Part shown: in pieces, positions 1-8,566 of the stretch
Position numbering within the stretch: the stretch's first letter is position 1
Layout: every line of letters starts with the position of its first letter
Source of the DNA: a virus
DNA length: 33,650 nucleotides
Direction: 5' to 3' (one strand)
Virus record (IMG/VR): IMGVR_UViG_3300023180_000204
Coordinates: 1 to 33,650 of that record
Notes under the pieces: generated by a model
What the model was told of the DNA's origin: nothing
What the model saw: the letters and a program-made list of their open reading frames with translations, nothing else
Databases searched by the model: none
Made by a program: the position numbers and the translations under genes

Positions 1-1
1 G

Positions 2-742
2 CTTCGGCTATACGATCACTGTATTGAAAGCGTTGCCAAGTACTGTAAAAAACATAAGATTGATCATATTGTTCAAAGACACCCAAGACTAATGATTAAG
101 CCTGACGTATTTTCTACAAATCGTAGTCAGGAATCTTATATGAAGTACGGTGGCTTCCTACCGATCTATGAAAAAGAAAACGCCTTTGAACATTTTGATG
201 AATATGATCAGATTGCAATCATTGATGCTGACATCTATGTACGTGACGATGCACCAAACATCTTTGATGAACTCACAGAAGAGTATGACTTTGGTGGGGT
301 GGTTGAGAGAGATATGCCACTTACCGAAGATTACAAACGTAAGATTCTAAACTATTCACGTATGCAATACGGATCGATCAGACTTGACTGGGATTGGCGT
401 AAAGATACTGGTGGTGAGTTTATGAATATGGGTATGATGGTTATGAATAAATCATTTGCTAAATACCTCAATGGTCAAACCCCAAAACAGTTTCTCATGC
501 GTGCAGAGTTCAAACCATTCATCGATGGTATGGGACCATGGAAATGGTCTACTGACCAGACGTTATTGAATTATTGGATTAAGAAAGAACAGATGAAGGT
601 CAAGAAACTCCATTGGAAATGGAATGGACTATATACTGCCAACACAAAGATTAACGAATGTCATTTTGTACACTTCTTCCTGAAAGATAAGCTACCACAG
701 AATGGCGAGAATGTAGAGGAGCTTATGAATGGAATTATTTAA
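2..742 (+). CDS. Glycosyltransferase, GT-A fold (5' end outside window)
   Basis: The reading frame is open to the left edge, so the gene starts before the window; the first in-frame ATG at 92 lies inside the protein. A hydrophobic strand followed by DADIYV (around positions 220-240) is the DxD metal/nucleotide-sugar motif of GT-A enzymes. Further on, GEFMNMGMMVMNK and WSTDQTLLNYW resemble the N-x-G and D-Q motifs of sugar transferases that use a retained GT8-like layout. It probably transfers a sugar from a nucleotide sugar to a surface glycan in the host cytoplasm. It opens the visible part of a long glycan operon and overlaps the next gene by 14 nt. Donor and acceptor cannot be told. The fold call is fairly firm, the family is not. 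Confidence 0.72.
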   Translation, partial: LRLYDHCIESVAKYCKKHKIDHIVQRHPRLMIKPDVFSTNRSQESYMKYGGFLPIYEKENAFEHFDEYDQIAIIDADIYVRDDAPNIFDELTEEYDFGGVVERDMPLTEDYKRKILNYSRMQYGSIRLDWDWRKDTGGEFMNMGMMVMNKSFAKYLNGQTPKQFLMRAEFKPFIDGMGPWKWSTDQTLLNYWIKKEQMKVKKLHWKWNGLYTANTKINECHFVHFFLKDKLPQNGENVEELMNGII

Positions 743-1334
743 GTATAGTAATTATGAGGAATATGTTAAATTCCAAACTGAAGGGAACAAACTAAAACTC
801 AATTCACACTCAGGCGTTGGACCAGAGGTAATTGGGGAGATCAAAAAACGTATTCCTTTTGTAAGCCATATTCTATGTCATGGTACACGTGCAGGATGGG
901 AACAAAAACATTTTAAGAATGCATACGGTGATAGCACATTTGTTCTTGGTACTGAAATCAGCGAAACAGCTACACAGTTTCCATATACGCTACAGTGGGA
1001 CTTTTCAAAGGTGAAAGATGAATGGGTAGGTAAGTTCGATATTGTATTCTCTAACTCATTCGATCACAGTATTACCCCCGAAGATACAATGAATACTTGG
1101 ATGGATCAGGTAGCACCTAACGGTAGTCTTATTATGGAACTACATCTTGCAAGGCCAGGATGGAAACCAACGAAAACAGATCCACTATCTTATGTTCGTG
1201 ACGATATTGTAGAGCTGGTAGATAAACTTGGTTACAAGATTATTGATGAATGGCCAAGTCCTGCATTTACTGATCATCGTGGCAGATTCGGGAAATATAA
1301 TCATGGAAGACCAACATTAAGGATTCAAAAATGA
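729..1334 (+). CDS. Class I SAM-dependent methyltransferase-like protein
   Basis: 201 aa. A Rossmann-type pattern is visible: LCHGTRAGWEQ near residue 49 in the place of motif I, VLGTEIS as the acidic end of strand 2, then FDIVFSNSFDHS as strand 4 and GSLIMELHL as strand 5. This matches small methyltransferases that use AdoMet, although the glycine-rich loop is unusual (HGTRAG). The start ATG overlaps the upstream glycosyltransferase by 14 nt, and the stop overlaps the next ATG, so it is translationally coupled inside the glycan operon. A role in methylating a sugar or a small acceptor is inference from context. It could also be a catalytically altered relative. Confidence 0.6.
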   Translation: MELFKYSNYEEYVKFQTEGNKLKLNSHSGVGPEVIGEIKKRIPFVSHILCHGTRAGWEQKHFKNAYGDSTFVLGTEISETATQFPYTLQWDFSKVKDEWVGKFDIVFSNSFDHSITPEDTMNTWMDQVAPNGSLIMELHLARPGWKPTKTDPLSYVRDDIVELVDKLGYKIIDEWPSPAFTDHRGRFGKYNHGRPTLRIQK

Positions 1335-2152
1335 AGAATTTGATTTACCAGTACTGGTTAGGAAAACCAGGTATTGCAGTTCAGGCTGGTATCGATAATA
1401 TGAAAGCATATGCAGAACGTATCGGTGCAGAATATCGTTTTGTAAAAAATCCTGGATGGGCAGCTAAGTATTGTGATATCCCTGCATATTATAATGCCTT
1501 TGAGCCTGTCTATAATCAAAAATTCTGGGAATATGATAACATCCTGTTTGTTGACACGGATGTTTTTGCTGTTGATGGATTAGAAGAAAGTATCTTTGAT
1601 CAGGACGTAGGTCATATTGGTATTTGTGACGAACCCCACAAAGAGATCTCACATCTAAAAACAAAAAGCCATATTAATACTGCTAACGATGAACGTTGGA
1701 ATAAGGTGATGGTAGAAAAATATGGTAAAGAAATGCCACGTAATGAAGCAGGTAATCTAAAGATCTTTAATAGTGGTGTGGTACTATACACGAACGAAGG
1801 ATTACGTCATGCACATGATAACTGGGAAGGATTCCAGGGATATATTAATAATGTACGTAATGCTGGACTGAATAAGTTTTATACAATTGATCAGAATTAT
1901 CTACATGCTATGTTAACTATTGCTGATATGAATTATACGGTTATGGATAATGGATGGAACAGTTACGTACATTATGATGGTGATTCAAAGACTACACCAC
2001 GTGCGGTAATAGATACTAGGACAGAAAATACAAAATTTGTTCATGTGCAGCTCAGAGGTGCAGATGATCAGGACGCATCTTGGCATGAAGTCGTAGTTAA
2101 TCGTCCTGTTGATGAATGGAAATTATTAGCACTGTTGATGAATGGAAATTAG
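1331..2152 (+). CDS. Glycosyltransferase, GT-A fold with DTD motif
   Basis: 273 aa. The N-terminus (YQYWLGKPG) and the strand NILFVDTDVFAVDG carry the DxD signature of GT-A transferases. FNSGVVLY and TIDQNYLHAML match the later N-x-G and D-Q acceptor/donor motifs. It starts in an ATGA overlap with the upstream methyltransferase. The last six codons (LLMNGN) derive from a 25-nt tandem duplication at 2107-2157 that shifts the frame; before duplication the protein most likely ended VDEWKLVA with a TAATG overlap to the next gene. The likely role is sugar transfer during glycan assembly. Substrate unknown. Confidence 0.7.
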   Translation: MKNLIYQYWLGKPGIAVQAGIDNMKAYAERIGAEYRFVKNPGWAAKYCDIPAYYNAFEPVYNQKFWEYDNILFVDTDVFAVDGLEESIFDQDVGHIGICDEPHKEISHLKTKSHINTANDERWNKVMVEKYGKEMPRNEAGNLKIFNSGVVLYTNEGLRHAHDNWEGFQGYINNVRNAGLNKFYTIDQNYLHAMLTIADMNYTVMDNGWNSYVHYDGDSKTTPRAVIDTRTENTKFVHVQLRGADDQDASWHEVVVNRPVDEWKLLALLMNGN

Positions 2153-2157
2153 TAGCA
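2107..2157 (+). repeat. 25-nt tandem duplication at a gene junction
   Basis: Two copies, 2107-2131 and 2133-2157, match at 24 of 25 bases with an offset of 26 nt. Because 26 is not a multiple of three, the second copy is read in another frame. The first copy encodes VDEWKLLA, and the second is read as LMNGN followed by a stop. Read in the frame of the first copy, the second copy would give VDEWKLVA and a TAA overlapping ATG at 2160. Confidence 0.9.
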
Positions 2158-2159
2158 TA

Positions 2160-2837
2160 ATGTTTGATGCTTATATTATAACCACGATCAATGCATTTGA
2201 TGATGATAAGGTTCGCGCGCTCACGAAGAGATGTGTTGATTCTTGTCGTGCTTATAATATTAAACCTATTTTATTTGATGCAGTTGTTCCTGCTACCTTG
2301 GAAAAATATTATCCAGGTTGGCCAGTACGTGAAGATTATCGTGAACGACTTCTCAATAATTACCGTAAGAAAGCTGGTAAAGAACCAACAAAAGAAATCG
2401 AGAACCGAATGATTGTTATGCAACAATGTATGACAATGAGTCATTATGAGGTTCGTAAAAAGATTATCCAAAATGGTTATCCAGCTATTATTCTAGAACA
2501 TGATGCTATTGTACAACGTCAGTTAGATGTTGGACAACCATATAACCAGTTTGCTGTCAATCTATGTAAACGTGAACAAGCTACACATGGTTATGCTATT
2601 GGCCCAGAACCAGCAAAGAAATATAATGATATCTATGAAGATCTTGGCTTTGCTGGTCATGATAATATGAATCGTTATATCAACGAAGAACAAATTATTA
2701 AAATTACACCATATAGAGATTCAAATCCTGTTGTAGTTGGTAACGCACTTCATGAAAGTCAATGGGATACACATAGAGGTGCAGTCAAGACCAAGCTTGA
2801 TTATGTACCAACTACAACGTCAGGAGTATACAAATGA
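2160..2837 (+). CDS. GT25-like glycosyltransferase
   Basis: 225 aa from the chosen start. The opening DAYIITTI, then RCVDSCRAYNI, MTMSHYEVRKKII and AIILEHDAIV follow the GT25 (LPS glycosyltransferase) pattern, with ExD in the place of the usual EDD acidic motif. An upstream ATG at 2142 is open, but it lies in the duplicated junction and has no ribosome site. ATG 2160 sits in the expected TAATG overlap of the ancestral junction and gives a family-like N-terminus, so it is preferred. It is one of three GT25-like paralogs in this operon (others at 4348 and 6069). It probably adds a hexose to a surface glycan. Confidence 0.68.
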   Translation: MFDAYIITTINAFDDDKVRALTKRCVDSCRAYNIKPILFDAVVPATLEKYYPGWPVREDYRERLLNNYRKKAGKEPTKEIENRMIVMQQCMTMSHYEVRKKIIQNGYPAIILEHDAIVQRQLDVGQPYNQFAVNLCKREQATHGYAIGPEPAKKYNDIYEDLGFAGHDNMNRYINEEQIIKITPYRDSNPVVVGNALHESQWDTHRGAVKTKLDYVPTTTSGVYK

Positions 2838-3763
2838 GGGTATTCATTACAGGTATTGCTGGATTTATTGGATTCCATACAGCTCTACATTATAAAAAGA
2901 AAGGCTGGGACGTTTGGGGTATTGATAACTTCAATGATTATTATGATCCTAAACTAAAAAGAAAAAGACAGGATCTTCTGGTCCAAGAAAAAATAAAAGT
3001 AATGGAAGGTGATATTCGGTCTAAAAGTTTTGGCGCATACGTTCCAAAAGAAATAGATCTTGTTATACATCTTGCAGCCATGGCTGGTGTACGTTATTCT
3101 ATGGATCACCCTGAAGAATATATTGATGTCAATATTGTTGGTACACAGAATGTTATTCGTTGGTGTGAAGAAAGAGATATAAAAGAAGTCATCTATGCAT
3201 CTACCTCTTGTACAATGCATGGTAATCCGTTACCATGGAACGAGGATGAAAAACTTGGTAATCACCTCAGCCCATATGGTTATACAAAGGCAACAAACGA
3301 ACAGCAGTTCCGTACATCGAAGATCAAGAATGCAGTCGGTCTTCGATTCTTTACTGTGTATGGTCCGTGGGGTAGACCAGACATGGCACTCTTTTCATTT
3401 ACAAAGAATATCCTAAATGGTAAACCAATTACAGTATTTAATAATGGTGATATGAAACGTGATTTTACTTACGTAGATGATATTGTACAAGGTATTTGGT
3501 TGGTGTCACAGAACATGACGAAACGTGATATCTACAATATTGGATATGGTAAACAAGTTGAGCTGATGCATTTTGTCCATCGAATTCAAGAGGAGCTTGG
3601 CATTAATGCAGAGATTGAATATGCACCAGCACATCCAGCTGATGCAAAAGAAACTTGGTCAGACACTCTCAAAATACAAAAGCTAGGATATAGCCCAACT
3701 ACACCTATAGATAAAGGTGTGTATGAATTTATAAGATGGTACAGGAGTTACTATAATGATTAA
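2834..3763 (+). CDS. NAD-dependent sugar epimerase, UDP-glucuronate 4-epimerase-like
   Basis: 309 aa, normal length for the extended short-chain dehydrogenase family. The NAD-binding TGIAGFIG (glycines 7, 10, 13), the D31-N32 at the end of strand 2, and catalytic Y148-x3-K152 (SPYGYTK) are all present. The segment DNFNDYYDPKLKRKR is typical of UDP-glucuronate 4-epimerases (CapI/WbnF type), as are RFFTVYGPWGRPDMA and RDFTYVDDIV. The expected reaction is conversion of UDP-glucuronate to UDP-galacturonate as a glycosyl donor. ATGA overlap at the start and an 8-nt overlap at the end place it firmly in the glycan operon. Specificity for glucuronate is inferred from the DYYD segment; another UDP-sugar is possible. 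Confidence 0.85.
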   Translation: MRVFITGIAGFIGFHTALHYKKKGWDVWGIDNFNDYYDPKLKRKRQDLLVQEKIKVMEGDIRSKSFGAYVPKEIDLVIHLAAMAGVRYSMDHPEEYIDVNIVGTQNVIRWCEERDIKEVIYASTSCTMHGNPLPWNEDEKLGNHLSPYGYTKATNEQQFRTSKIKNAVGLRFFTVYGPWGRPDMALFSFTKNILNGKPITVFNNGDMKRDFTYVDDIVQGIWLVSQNMTKRDIYNIGYGKQVELMHFVHRIQEELGINAEIEYAPAHPADAKETWSDTLKIQKLGYSPTTPIDKGVYEFIRWYRSYYND

Positions 3764-4346
3764 TGCTGAATTAGGTCATGTGAAAGACGTAAGCGAATTT
3801 CATCTTTCAATTGTTGAGCAGCAGGAAGAAGCACACGGCACAGACTACTGTGCAATGCACCTTGCAATTTCTAAGTTCTGGAGAGAAGGCAATTGCAAAA
3901 GATACATGGAGCTTGGTGTACACCAGGGCGGAACAGCAGCAAATGCTATGCTTCTCAAACCAACCCCACAGAAAATTACCCTCATTGATATTGATATGAG
4001 TAGATATAATAAGTATCTGAAGCCACTTGCAGAAGCACACGCAGAAGAAAATGGTATTCATCTTGATGTAAGAGAAACTGATTCTACTGGTCTTGGATCT
4101 ATTGATGGCTGTGATATGCTTGTTATTGATTCTGTACATAAGGCAGGATTTATGCAGCGTGAACTTACCATCCATGGACCAAATGTACGTAAGTACATTG
4201 TCGCACATGACACAAAGTTGCTCTTTAATAAACCAGACGATCAGTTACATCGTATGCTTGTTGGTTGGGGTAAAGAGAACGGCTGGAAGTTAGTAGAGCG
4301 CGGCGAAACTAGTGTAGGATATACAGTAATTCAAAAAGTGATTTAA
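3756..4346 (+). CDS. Class I methyltransferase, cephalosporin-hydroxylase/Methyltransf_24-like
   Basis: 196 aa. YMELGVHQGGTAANAM is a motif I of the type seen in CmcI-like and rhamnosyl O-methyltransferase families. KITLIDIDMS is the strand 2 acidic end, and DMLVIDSVHKAGFMQRELTIHGPNVRKYIVAHDT matches the D-S-x-H and late aspartate metal-site region of that group. This suggests a metal-assisted O-methyltransferase acting on a sugar or similar acceptor. The CDS overlaps the epimerase by 8 nt and is followed after 1 nt by the next gene. Catalysis is inferred; the metal ligands are only read by analogy. Confidence 0.66.
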   Translation: MINAELGHVKDVSEFHLSIVEQQEEAHGTDYCAMHLAISKFWREGNCKRYMELGVHQGGTAANAMLLKPTPQKITLIDIDMSRYNKYLKPLAEAHAEENGIHLDVRETDSTGLGSIDGCDMLVIDSVHKAGFMQRELTIHGPNVRKYIVAHDTKLLFNKPDDQLHRMLVGWGKENGWKLVERGETSVGYTVIQKVI

Positions 4347-4347
4347 T

Positions 4348-5193
4348 ATGTCGCTAGAAATTATTAATGAGATGTTTCCAGATGAAAGACCGACACTGGA
4401 TACAGTACTTGAAAGGACAAAGCATACTATGAAAGCATACATCATTGCTCTTATGAATGATCATGATTCGACTGTGGCAACACGTAGACTACTACTTAGT
4501 ATTATGTCAACTGAATCAAATATTGAGCCATATGTTTTTAACGCAGTAACACCACAGACATTACCATTTTACCAGAAAAGACTTTTTGGTAAGAGTGCTA
4601 TTCCTAATATCAAATACACGTATCCACATCAAGGTGAAAAACGGTACGATATGCGCACTGGACTAGAACTTTCTGGTTACGCTACAAAAGACATCAATAA
4701 ACGTATCTCTTGTTTCATGAGTCACTACAACCTCTGGAAGTTGTGTATTGAGTACGATGAACCTATTATTATTTTAGAACAAGATGCCCTGTTTACAAAA
4801 CAGTTTGATTATGGTATAATTAAGGATCGATTCACTGGAGATATCATGGGACTGAATCATCCATCTGGTGCCACACGCCTTTCTAATGTGTATGATAGTT
4901 TGCTCAGGAAGAACTGGGATGATCGATATGCCAAGAGAGGACGTGAGCCGAAGCACGACGTCTTCGAAACACCGTGGGTAGATAAAAATAAAATGGTACC
5001 ACAAGGCATTGCAGGTAATTCTGCATACGTGATTAAACCATCTGGTGCCGAGAAACTTATTGCACTTACAGCAGAAAATGGTATTTGGCCAAACGATGCT
5101 ATTATGTGTAAACAACTTATGCCAGGGAAACTGCAGCACATCTATCCTTATGTGACCAAAGTCCAAGGTGGCAGATCAACTACGAGTGAATAA
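4348..5193 (+). CDS. GT25-like glycosyltransferase
   Basis: 281 aa. Core motifs are KAYIIALMND (from residue 29), CFMSHYNLWKLC and PIIILEQDALF, the GT25 family pattern with ExD instead of EDD, then a C-terminal GNSAYVIKPSGAEKL that is also seen in that family. The N-terminal 28 residues before MKAYII are extra, and an internal start at ATG 4429 is possible, but ATG 4348 lies 1 nt from the upstream stop, which is usual in this operon. Likely a hexosyltransferase for a surface glycan; paralog of the genes at 2160 and 6069. Confidence 0.68.
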   Translation: MSLEIINEMFPDERPTLDTVLERTKHTMKAYIIALMNDHDSTVATRRLLLSIMSTESNIEPYVFNAVTPQTLPFYQKRLFGKSAIPNIKYTYPHQGEKRYDMRTGLELSGYATKDINKRISCFMSHYNLWKLCIEYDEPIIILEQDALFTKQFDYGIIKDRFTGDIMGLNHPSGATRLSNVYDSLLRKNWDDRYAKRGREPKHDVFETPWVDKNKMVPQGIAGNSAYVIKPSGAEKLIALTAENGIWPNDAIMCKQLMPGKLQHIYPYVTKVQGGRSTTSE

Positions 5194-5196
5194 TAG

Positions 5197-6072
5197 ATGA
5201 TTAAAGACATCAGTGCCCAACTGCTTCCTATGATGCCACCGTTTCGTCCCACAGTTGGTGCATCACCCCATATGGTGTTTGACCGTGTAAGAAACAAATT
5301 TTATCGTGATTTAATTAGAAAAGAAGTAAAAGGTAAAGTTTGTGCAGAGAGTGGTTTTGGCACAGGATTACTCGTTCTTTATGCACTACGGTACGGCGCG
5401 AAACATGTTTATGCGTATGAGATAGATCCTACGATGTTTGAAATAGGCAAAAAGATTCTGGAAGAGATGGGTGCTGATTTTTCAAGGGTTACTCTTATTC
5501 AAGGGGCTTACAAAGATGAACATGACGATGTTGAGATCCTAATTCAAGAGCGAGTTGATAGAGCCTTATGGGGTGAACAGATAATTAATACCTATCCCAC
5601 AAGGGCAAAAATTATTCCAGGATTACTCGGCTGTAAAATTAAATCCAGACCAGGTCATCTCATCCCAGAAAGAATAAAGAAACTTAAAAACCAATGGCTA
5701 AATAAAACAATAAGACGCAGGGATGTGCGTGGTAAGTTTAAACGTGTCATGCGGCAAATGATAAGATCTAATGAATACACTTCATACGACTCGCTTGTAC
5801 GTGCTGAACTATTTGATGAGCCAGTTTATGAGGATACGATTTTAGGGTCGTATTCAATCGATTTAAACAAAGGATGCCCGGATAATTTTATCACGGTACC
5901 GATTGTTATAGATAATCCTGATACTCTTATCTGGTGTGATTATTCTATGAATGATTGGTCAATCACTGAAAATCCCACGTGCTGGAAACCTGACAAAGTC
6001 GTAGTTAAACACAGACCCGGTAAAGTAACCTTTGTACAAGACACTCGTAATGGAGCATGGTGGTTAGAATGA
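5197..6072 (+). CDS. Methyltransferase resembling protein arginine methyltransferases
   Basis: 291 aa. CAESGFGTGLLVLYALRYGAKHVYAYEID (about residues 49-77, AdoMet site) has the layout of PRMT motif I and strand 2, including the rare GTG-LxxxAxxxGA-xxVxAxE spacing. ERVDRALWGEQIINT sits where PRMTs carry the double-E loop, and a beta-rich C-terminal half follows as in PRMT barrels. The target is unknown: it may modify a host or phage protein, or a glycan given the neighbours. It starts 3 nt after the upstream stop and overlaps the next gene by ATGA. The PRMT relation is by motif reading only. Confidence 0.58.
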   Translation: MIKDISAQLLPMMPPFRPTVGASPHMVFDRVRNKFYRDLIRKEVKGKVCAESGFGTGLLVLYALRYGAKHVYAYEIDPTMFEIGKKILEEMGADFSRVTLIQGAYKDEHDDVEILIQERVDRALWGEQIINTYPTRAKIIPGLLGCKIKSRPGHLIPERIKKLKNQWLNKTIRRRDVRGKFKRVMRQMIRSNEYTSYDSLVRAELFDEPVYEDTILGSYSIDLNKGCPDNFITVPIVIDNPDTLIWCDYSMNDWSITENPTCWKPDKVVVKHRPGKVTFVQDTRNGAWWLE

Positions 6073-6713
6073 AATCTTATGTAATTACAATTATGGATAA
6101 TGAGAAATCTGTACAGGTTGCTCAGAGGTGCATCAAGTCTGCTGCAAAGTATGGTATTGAAGTAGAACACTGGAAGGCAACGACACCAGCAGACGGACCA
6201 ATTGATTTACTACTTAAGGACGATGTGAAGATCGCAGGTCTACACGAACTATATTCACGTATTGCTAACTGCTCTGCAGCATTCCATTCACACTTTTCAC
6301 TCTGGAAAAACTGTATTGCTACTAATGAAGATCATCTTATTTTTGAACATGATGCATTTGTTACAGATCCTATTCCAGTGGATGTTAATTACAACAAACT
6401 TATTTCATTTGGTAAACCAAGCTACGGTAAGTGGAGACAACCTACGCAGATAGGTGTAAACCCACTGACATCCAAAGGTTATCTTCCTGGCGCACACTGT
6501 TATATGTTAAAGCCAGAAGCAGCAAAACTTTTGGTTAGCCAAGCTAAAATCATGGCACGACCAACGGACGTATATATTAATACACAAACATTCCCATGGG
6601 TTCAAGAATATTACCCGTGGCCAGTAGAAGCACGTGATAGCTTTACAACCATTCAAAAAGAAGCTGGATGTTTAGCTAAGCATAGTTATGGTGAGACTTA
6701 TGAAATCATCTAA
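6069..6713 (+). CDS. GT25-like glycosyltransferase
   Basis: 214 aa from ATG 6069, chosen over ATG 6057 because it forms the ATGA overlap with the upstream stop, lies a workable distance after GGAG (6052-6055) and begins with the family-like MKSYVITI. RCIKSAAKYGI, FHSHFSLWKNC and HLIFEHDAFV follow the GT25 pattern (ExD acidic motif). GAHCYMLKPEAAKLL matches the C-terminal donor-side motif. Third GT25-like paralog of the operon. Substrate unknown. Confidence 0.68.
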   Translation: MKSYVITIMDNEKSVQVAQRCIKSAAKYGIEVEHWKATTPADGPIDLLLKDDVKIAGLHELYSRIANCSAAFHSHFSLWKNCIATNEDHLIFEHDAFVTDPIPVDVNYNKLISFGKPSYGKWRQPTQIGVNPLTSKGYLPGAHCYMLKPEAAKLLVSQAKIMARPTDVYINTQTFPWVQEYYPWPVEARDSFTTIQKEAGCLAKHSYGETYEII

Positions 6714-7344
6714 AATCTTTATTACAGGGTGTGATTCAAATACTGAATGGATGCTTGACTGGTTCGTAATGAACTACTTAAAACATAATAGTAATCAACT
6801 CTATATTATGGACTTTGGTATGTCAGAACGTGCATTAGAAAAACATGCAGGATTTGTGTTACCATTACCACCAAGTAATCATGTTGGATGGTTTCATAAA
6901 CCACTTGCTATGTTATATGCAGCACGTTTAGCAAAGAAGGTATGTTGGTTAGATACAGATTGTCAAGTACTTGGTGATATTAGTGGTATTTTTAATTTAA
7001 TAGAAAAAAATAAATTAGCAATGGCAGAAGATCTTCCATGGTCAACAAGACGTGGTAGTAAATGGCATAATTCTGGTGTAGTAGCATTTGAAGGTGTACC
7101 AGCTATCCTTACTGAGTGGCATGCTGCAGTTGTTAAGTCACCTCAGGTTGGGGATCAAGAAGTTTTACATTCTTTATTAAATACCCCAATGAGACGCTTT
7201 GTACATATCGTAGACTTACCGAATAAGTATAACGTATTGAGAGTCCAATGGGATAAAGATGATAGTGTTCCAAAGGATGTTCTTATTAAACATTACACGG
7301 GTGCGAAAGGTAAACTACAGATTTGGGATCAGATGAATGGCTAA
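6700..7344 (+). CDS. Glycosyltransferase, GT-A fold with DTD motif
   Basis: 214 aa from ATG 6700, which has GGTGAG just upstream; ATG 6688 is too close to the same site. FITGCDSNTEWMLDWF is a first beta-alpha unit, VCWLDTDCQVLGD is the DxD strand, and KWHNSGVVAFEG plus VGDQEVLHSLL are the N-x-G and D-Q motifs. It overlaps both neighbours. Role in host-surface or phage-decorating glycan synthesis is inferred from the operon. Confidence 0.68.
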   Translation: MKSSKIFITGCDSNTEWMLDWFVMNYLKHNSNQLYIMDFGMSERALEKHAGFVLPLPPSNHVGWFHKPLAMLYAARLAKKVCWLDTDCQVLGDISGIFNLIEKNKLAMAEDLPWSTRRGSKWHNSGVVAFEGVPAILTEWHAAVVKSPQVGDQEVLHSLLNTPMRRFVHIVDLPNKYNVLRVQWDKDDSVPKDVLIKHYTGAKGKLQIWDQMNG

Positions 7345-7939
7345 GGTTGTACATGTAATTGGTAATGGTGATACAGCATCTCTCTACAAACCTGCAAAGG
7401 GACTAAAGGTAACATGTAACGTTCCACCGTTTGCAGTACCAGATGTTTGGGGTACGTGCATCGTAGATTTTAAGATGATGGTAGCAATGAATGAAGGATC
7501 TGTAATTCCTCCTGGACAATGGATTCTTGGTGCAAGACCACACAAATATATGGAACTGAATCCAAATCTACGTATTAAATGGATGAACAACATTAGAGAA
7601 TATTATACTGTACTTCCAAAATATGCTGGTAATTTTACTAATTTCAATTGTGGTCATATGGCAGTACATTATGCAGCAAATAGATTAAAAGGCGAAGAAA
7701 TCCACATGTATGGATTCGATTCAATCTTTGACTTTAATCTTAGAAGCTATACTGACATGGTATTGAATTCTGATAGAGGTAATACAAATAACCTTAGATT
7801 AGCAAACAACTGGAGACCAATCTGGGCAGAAATGTTTAAAGAGTTCAAGGATACAAAGTTTGTGTTACACCACAAGCATAATGAAAGTAAAATCCCACTG
7901 CCAGAGAATGTAGAAGTTCATGTATCATCAAAGAAGTAG
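7337..7939 (+). CDS. Putative glycosyltransferase of sialyltransferase-like (GT42/GT29) fold
   Basis: 200 aa. VVHVIGNGDTASLYKP at the N-terminus recalls the GNGPSL nucleotide-binding motif of GT42 sialyltransferases. It is followed by a CN pair (VTCNVPP) where those enzymes bind the donor. NCGHMAVHYAANRLKGEEIHMYGFDSIF resembles their conserved G-x-x-A...I-x-L-x-G-D-F segment. A histidine-rich tail (LHHKHNE) may supply the catalytic histidine. The donor could be a nucleotide sugar other than CMP-sialate. The alternative is a member of the related DUF115-type group. This is analogy from short motifs only. Confidence 0.45.
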   Translation: MAKVVHVIGNGDTASLYKPAKGLKVTCNVPPFAVPDVWGTCIVDFKMMVAMNEGSVIPPGQWILGARPHKYMELNPNLRIKWMNNIREYYTVLPKYAGNFTNFNCGHMAVHYAANRLKGEEIHMYGFDSIFDFNLRSYTDMVLNSDRGNTNNLRLANNWRPIWAEMFKEFKDTKFVLHHKHNESKIPLPENVEVHVSSKK

Positions 7940-8546
7940 TTACCTCTGGGAGAAGACCTATCTTTGGCCCGAGAAGGATGTACACCTTTGGAGATCTCTG
8001 AATAAAGAAAAGTCTGGACCAGCATTATTCCAAAAAGTAGTTGACCTGGCACCTGGTCATGATATAATCATACAAGCTGGTGGTGCTTGTGGTATCGTAC
8101 CTGATTTCTATTCAGAACATTTTAAATCTGTTTATACGTTTGAACCAGAACCAGAGAATTTCCACTGCTTACTAGCGAATGCTGGAAATCCAAACGTATA
8201 TAAAATGAATTATCTTATAGGTGAACTTCCTAAAAAAGCTGTTAAAATCAGAAATGATTATAAGAACTATGGTGCAACAAAGATTTCTAGAAATTCTACC
8301 ACGGGTACATCCTGGGCTGAAATGACAACTATAGATCATTTGAATTTAAAACCGAATGTTATTCATCTTGATATAGAAGGTTATGAGGTAGAAGCACTCA
8401 AGGGTGCAATGGAAACTATTAAAAGGTCTAGCCCACTTATTGTTGCCGAATATGATAAAAGTCCTGATCTTATACCTTTCCTAAACTCCATAGGATATGA
8501 AGAATTCCATGAAGAAGGATGGGATAAATTTTTTCAAAAAAAATGA
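7920..8546 (+). CDS. FkbM-family methyltransferase
   Basis: 208 aa. DIIIQAGGACGIVPDFYSEHF is motif I with a Q-A-G-G start, VYTFEPEPENFHCL is the classic FkbM strand 2 (F-E-P-x-P), and IHLDIEGYEVEALKGA is the diagnostic LDIEGxExxALxG motif. FkbM enzymes O-methylate sugars and polyketides. The N-terminal SYLWEKTYLWPEKD is kept from ATG 7920, which overlaps the upstream gene by 20 nt. Last gene of the first operon; a promoter follows within 25 nt. Confidence 0.82.
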   Translation: MYHQRSSYLWEKTYLWPEKDVHLWRSLNKEKSGPALFQKVVDLAPGHDIIIQAGGACGIVPDFYSEHFKSVYTFEPEPENFHCLLANAGNPNVYKMNYLIGELPKKAVKIRNDYKNYGATKISRNSTTGTSWAEMTTIDHLNLKPNVIHLDIEGYEVEALKGAMETIKRSSPLIVAEYDKSPDLIPFLNSIGYEEFHEEGWDKFFQKK

Positions 8547-8566
8547 AAAAAAAGTGATTTAGGGGG

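Noticed and set aside
3807-4208. 133-aa open frame on the minus strand
   Set aside because: It lies wholly opposite the methyltransferase gene at 3756, has no ribosome site and has an unlikely composition; it is a shadow of the real gene.
4774-5166. Two overlapping minus-strand frames of 94 and 130 aa
   Set aside because: Antisense to the GT25-like gene at 4348, without ribosome sites or protein-like features.
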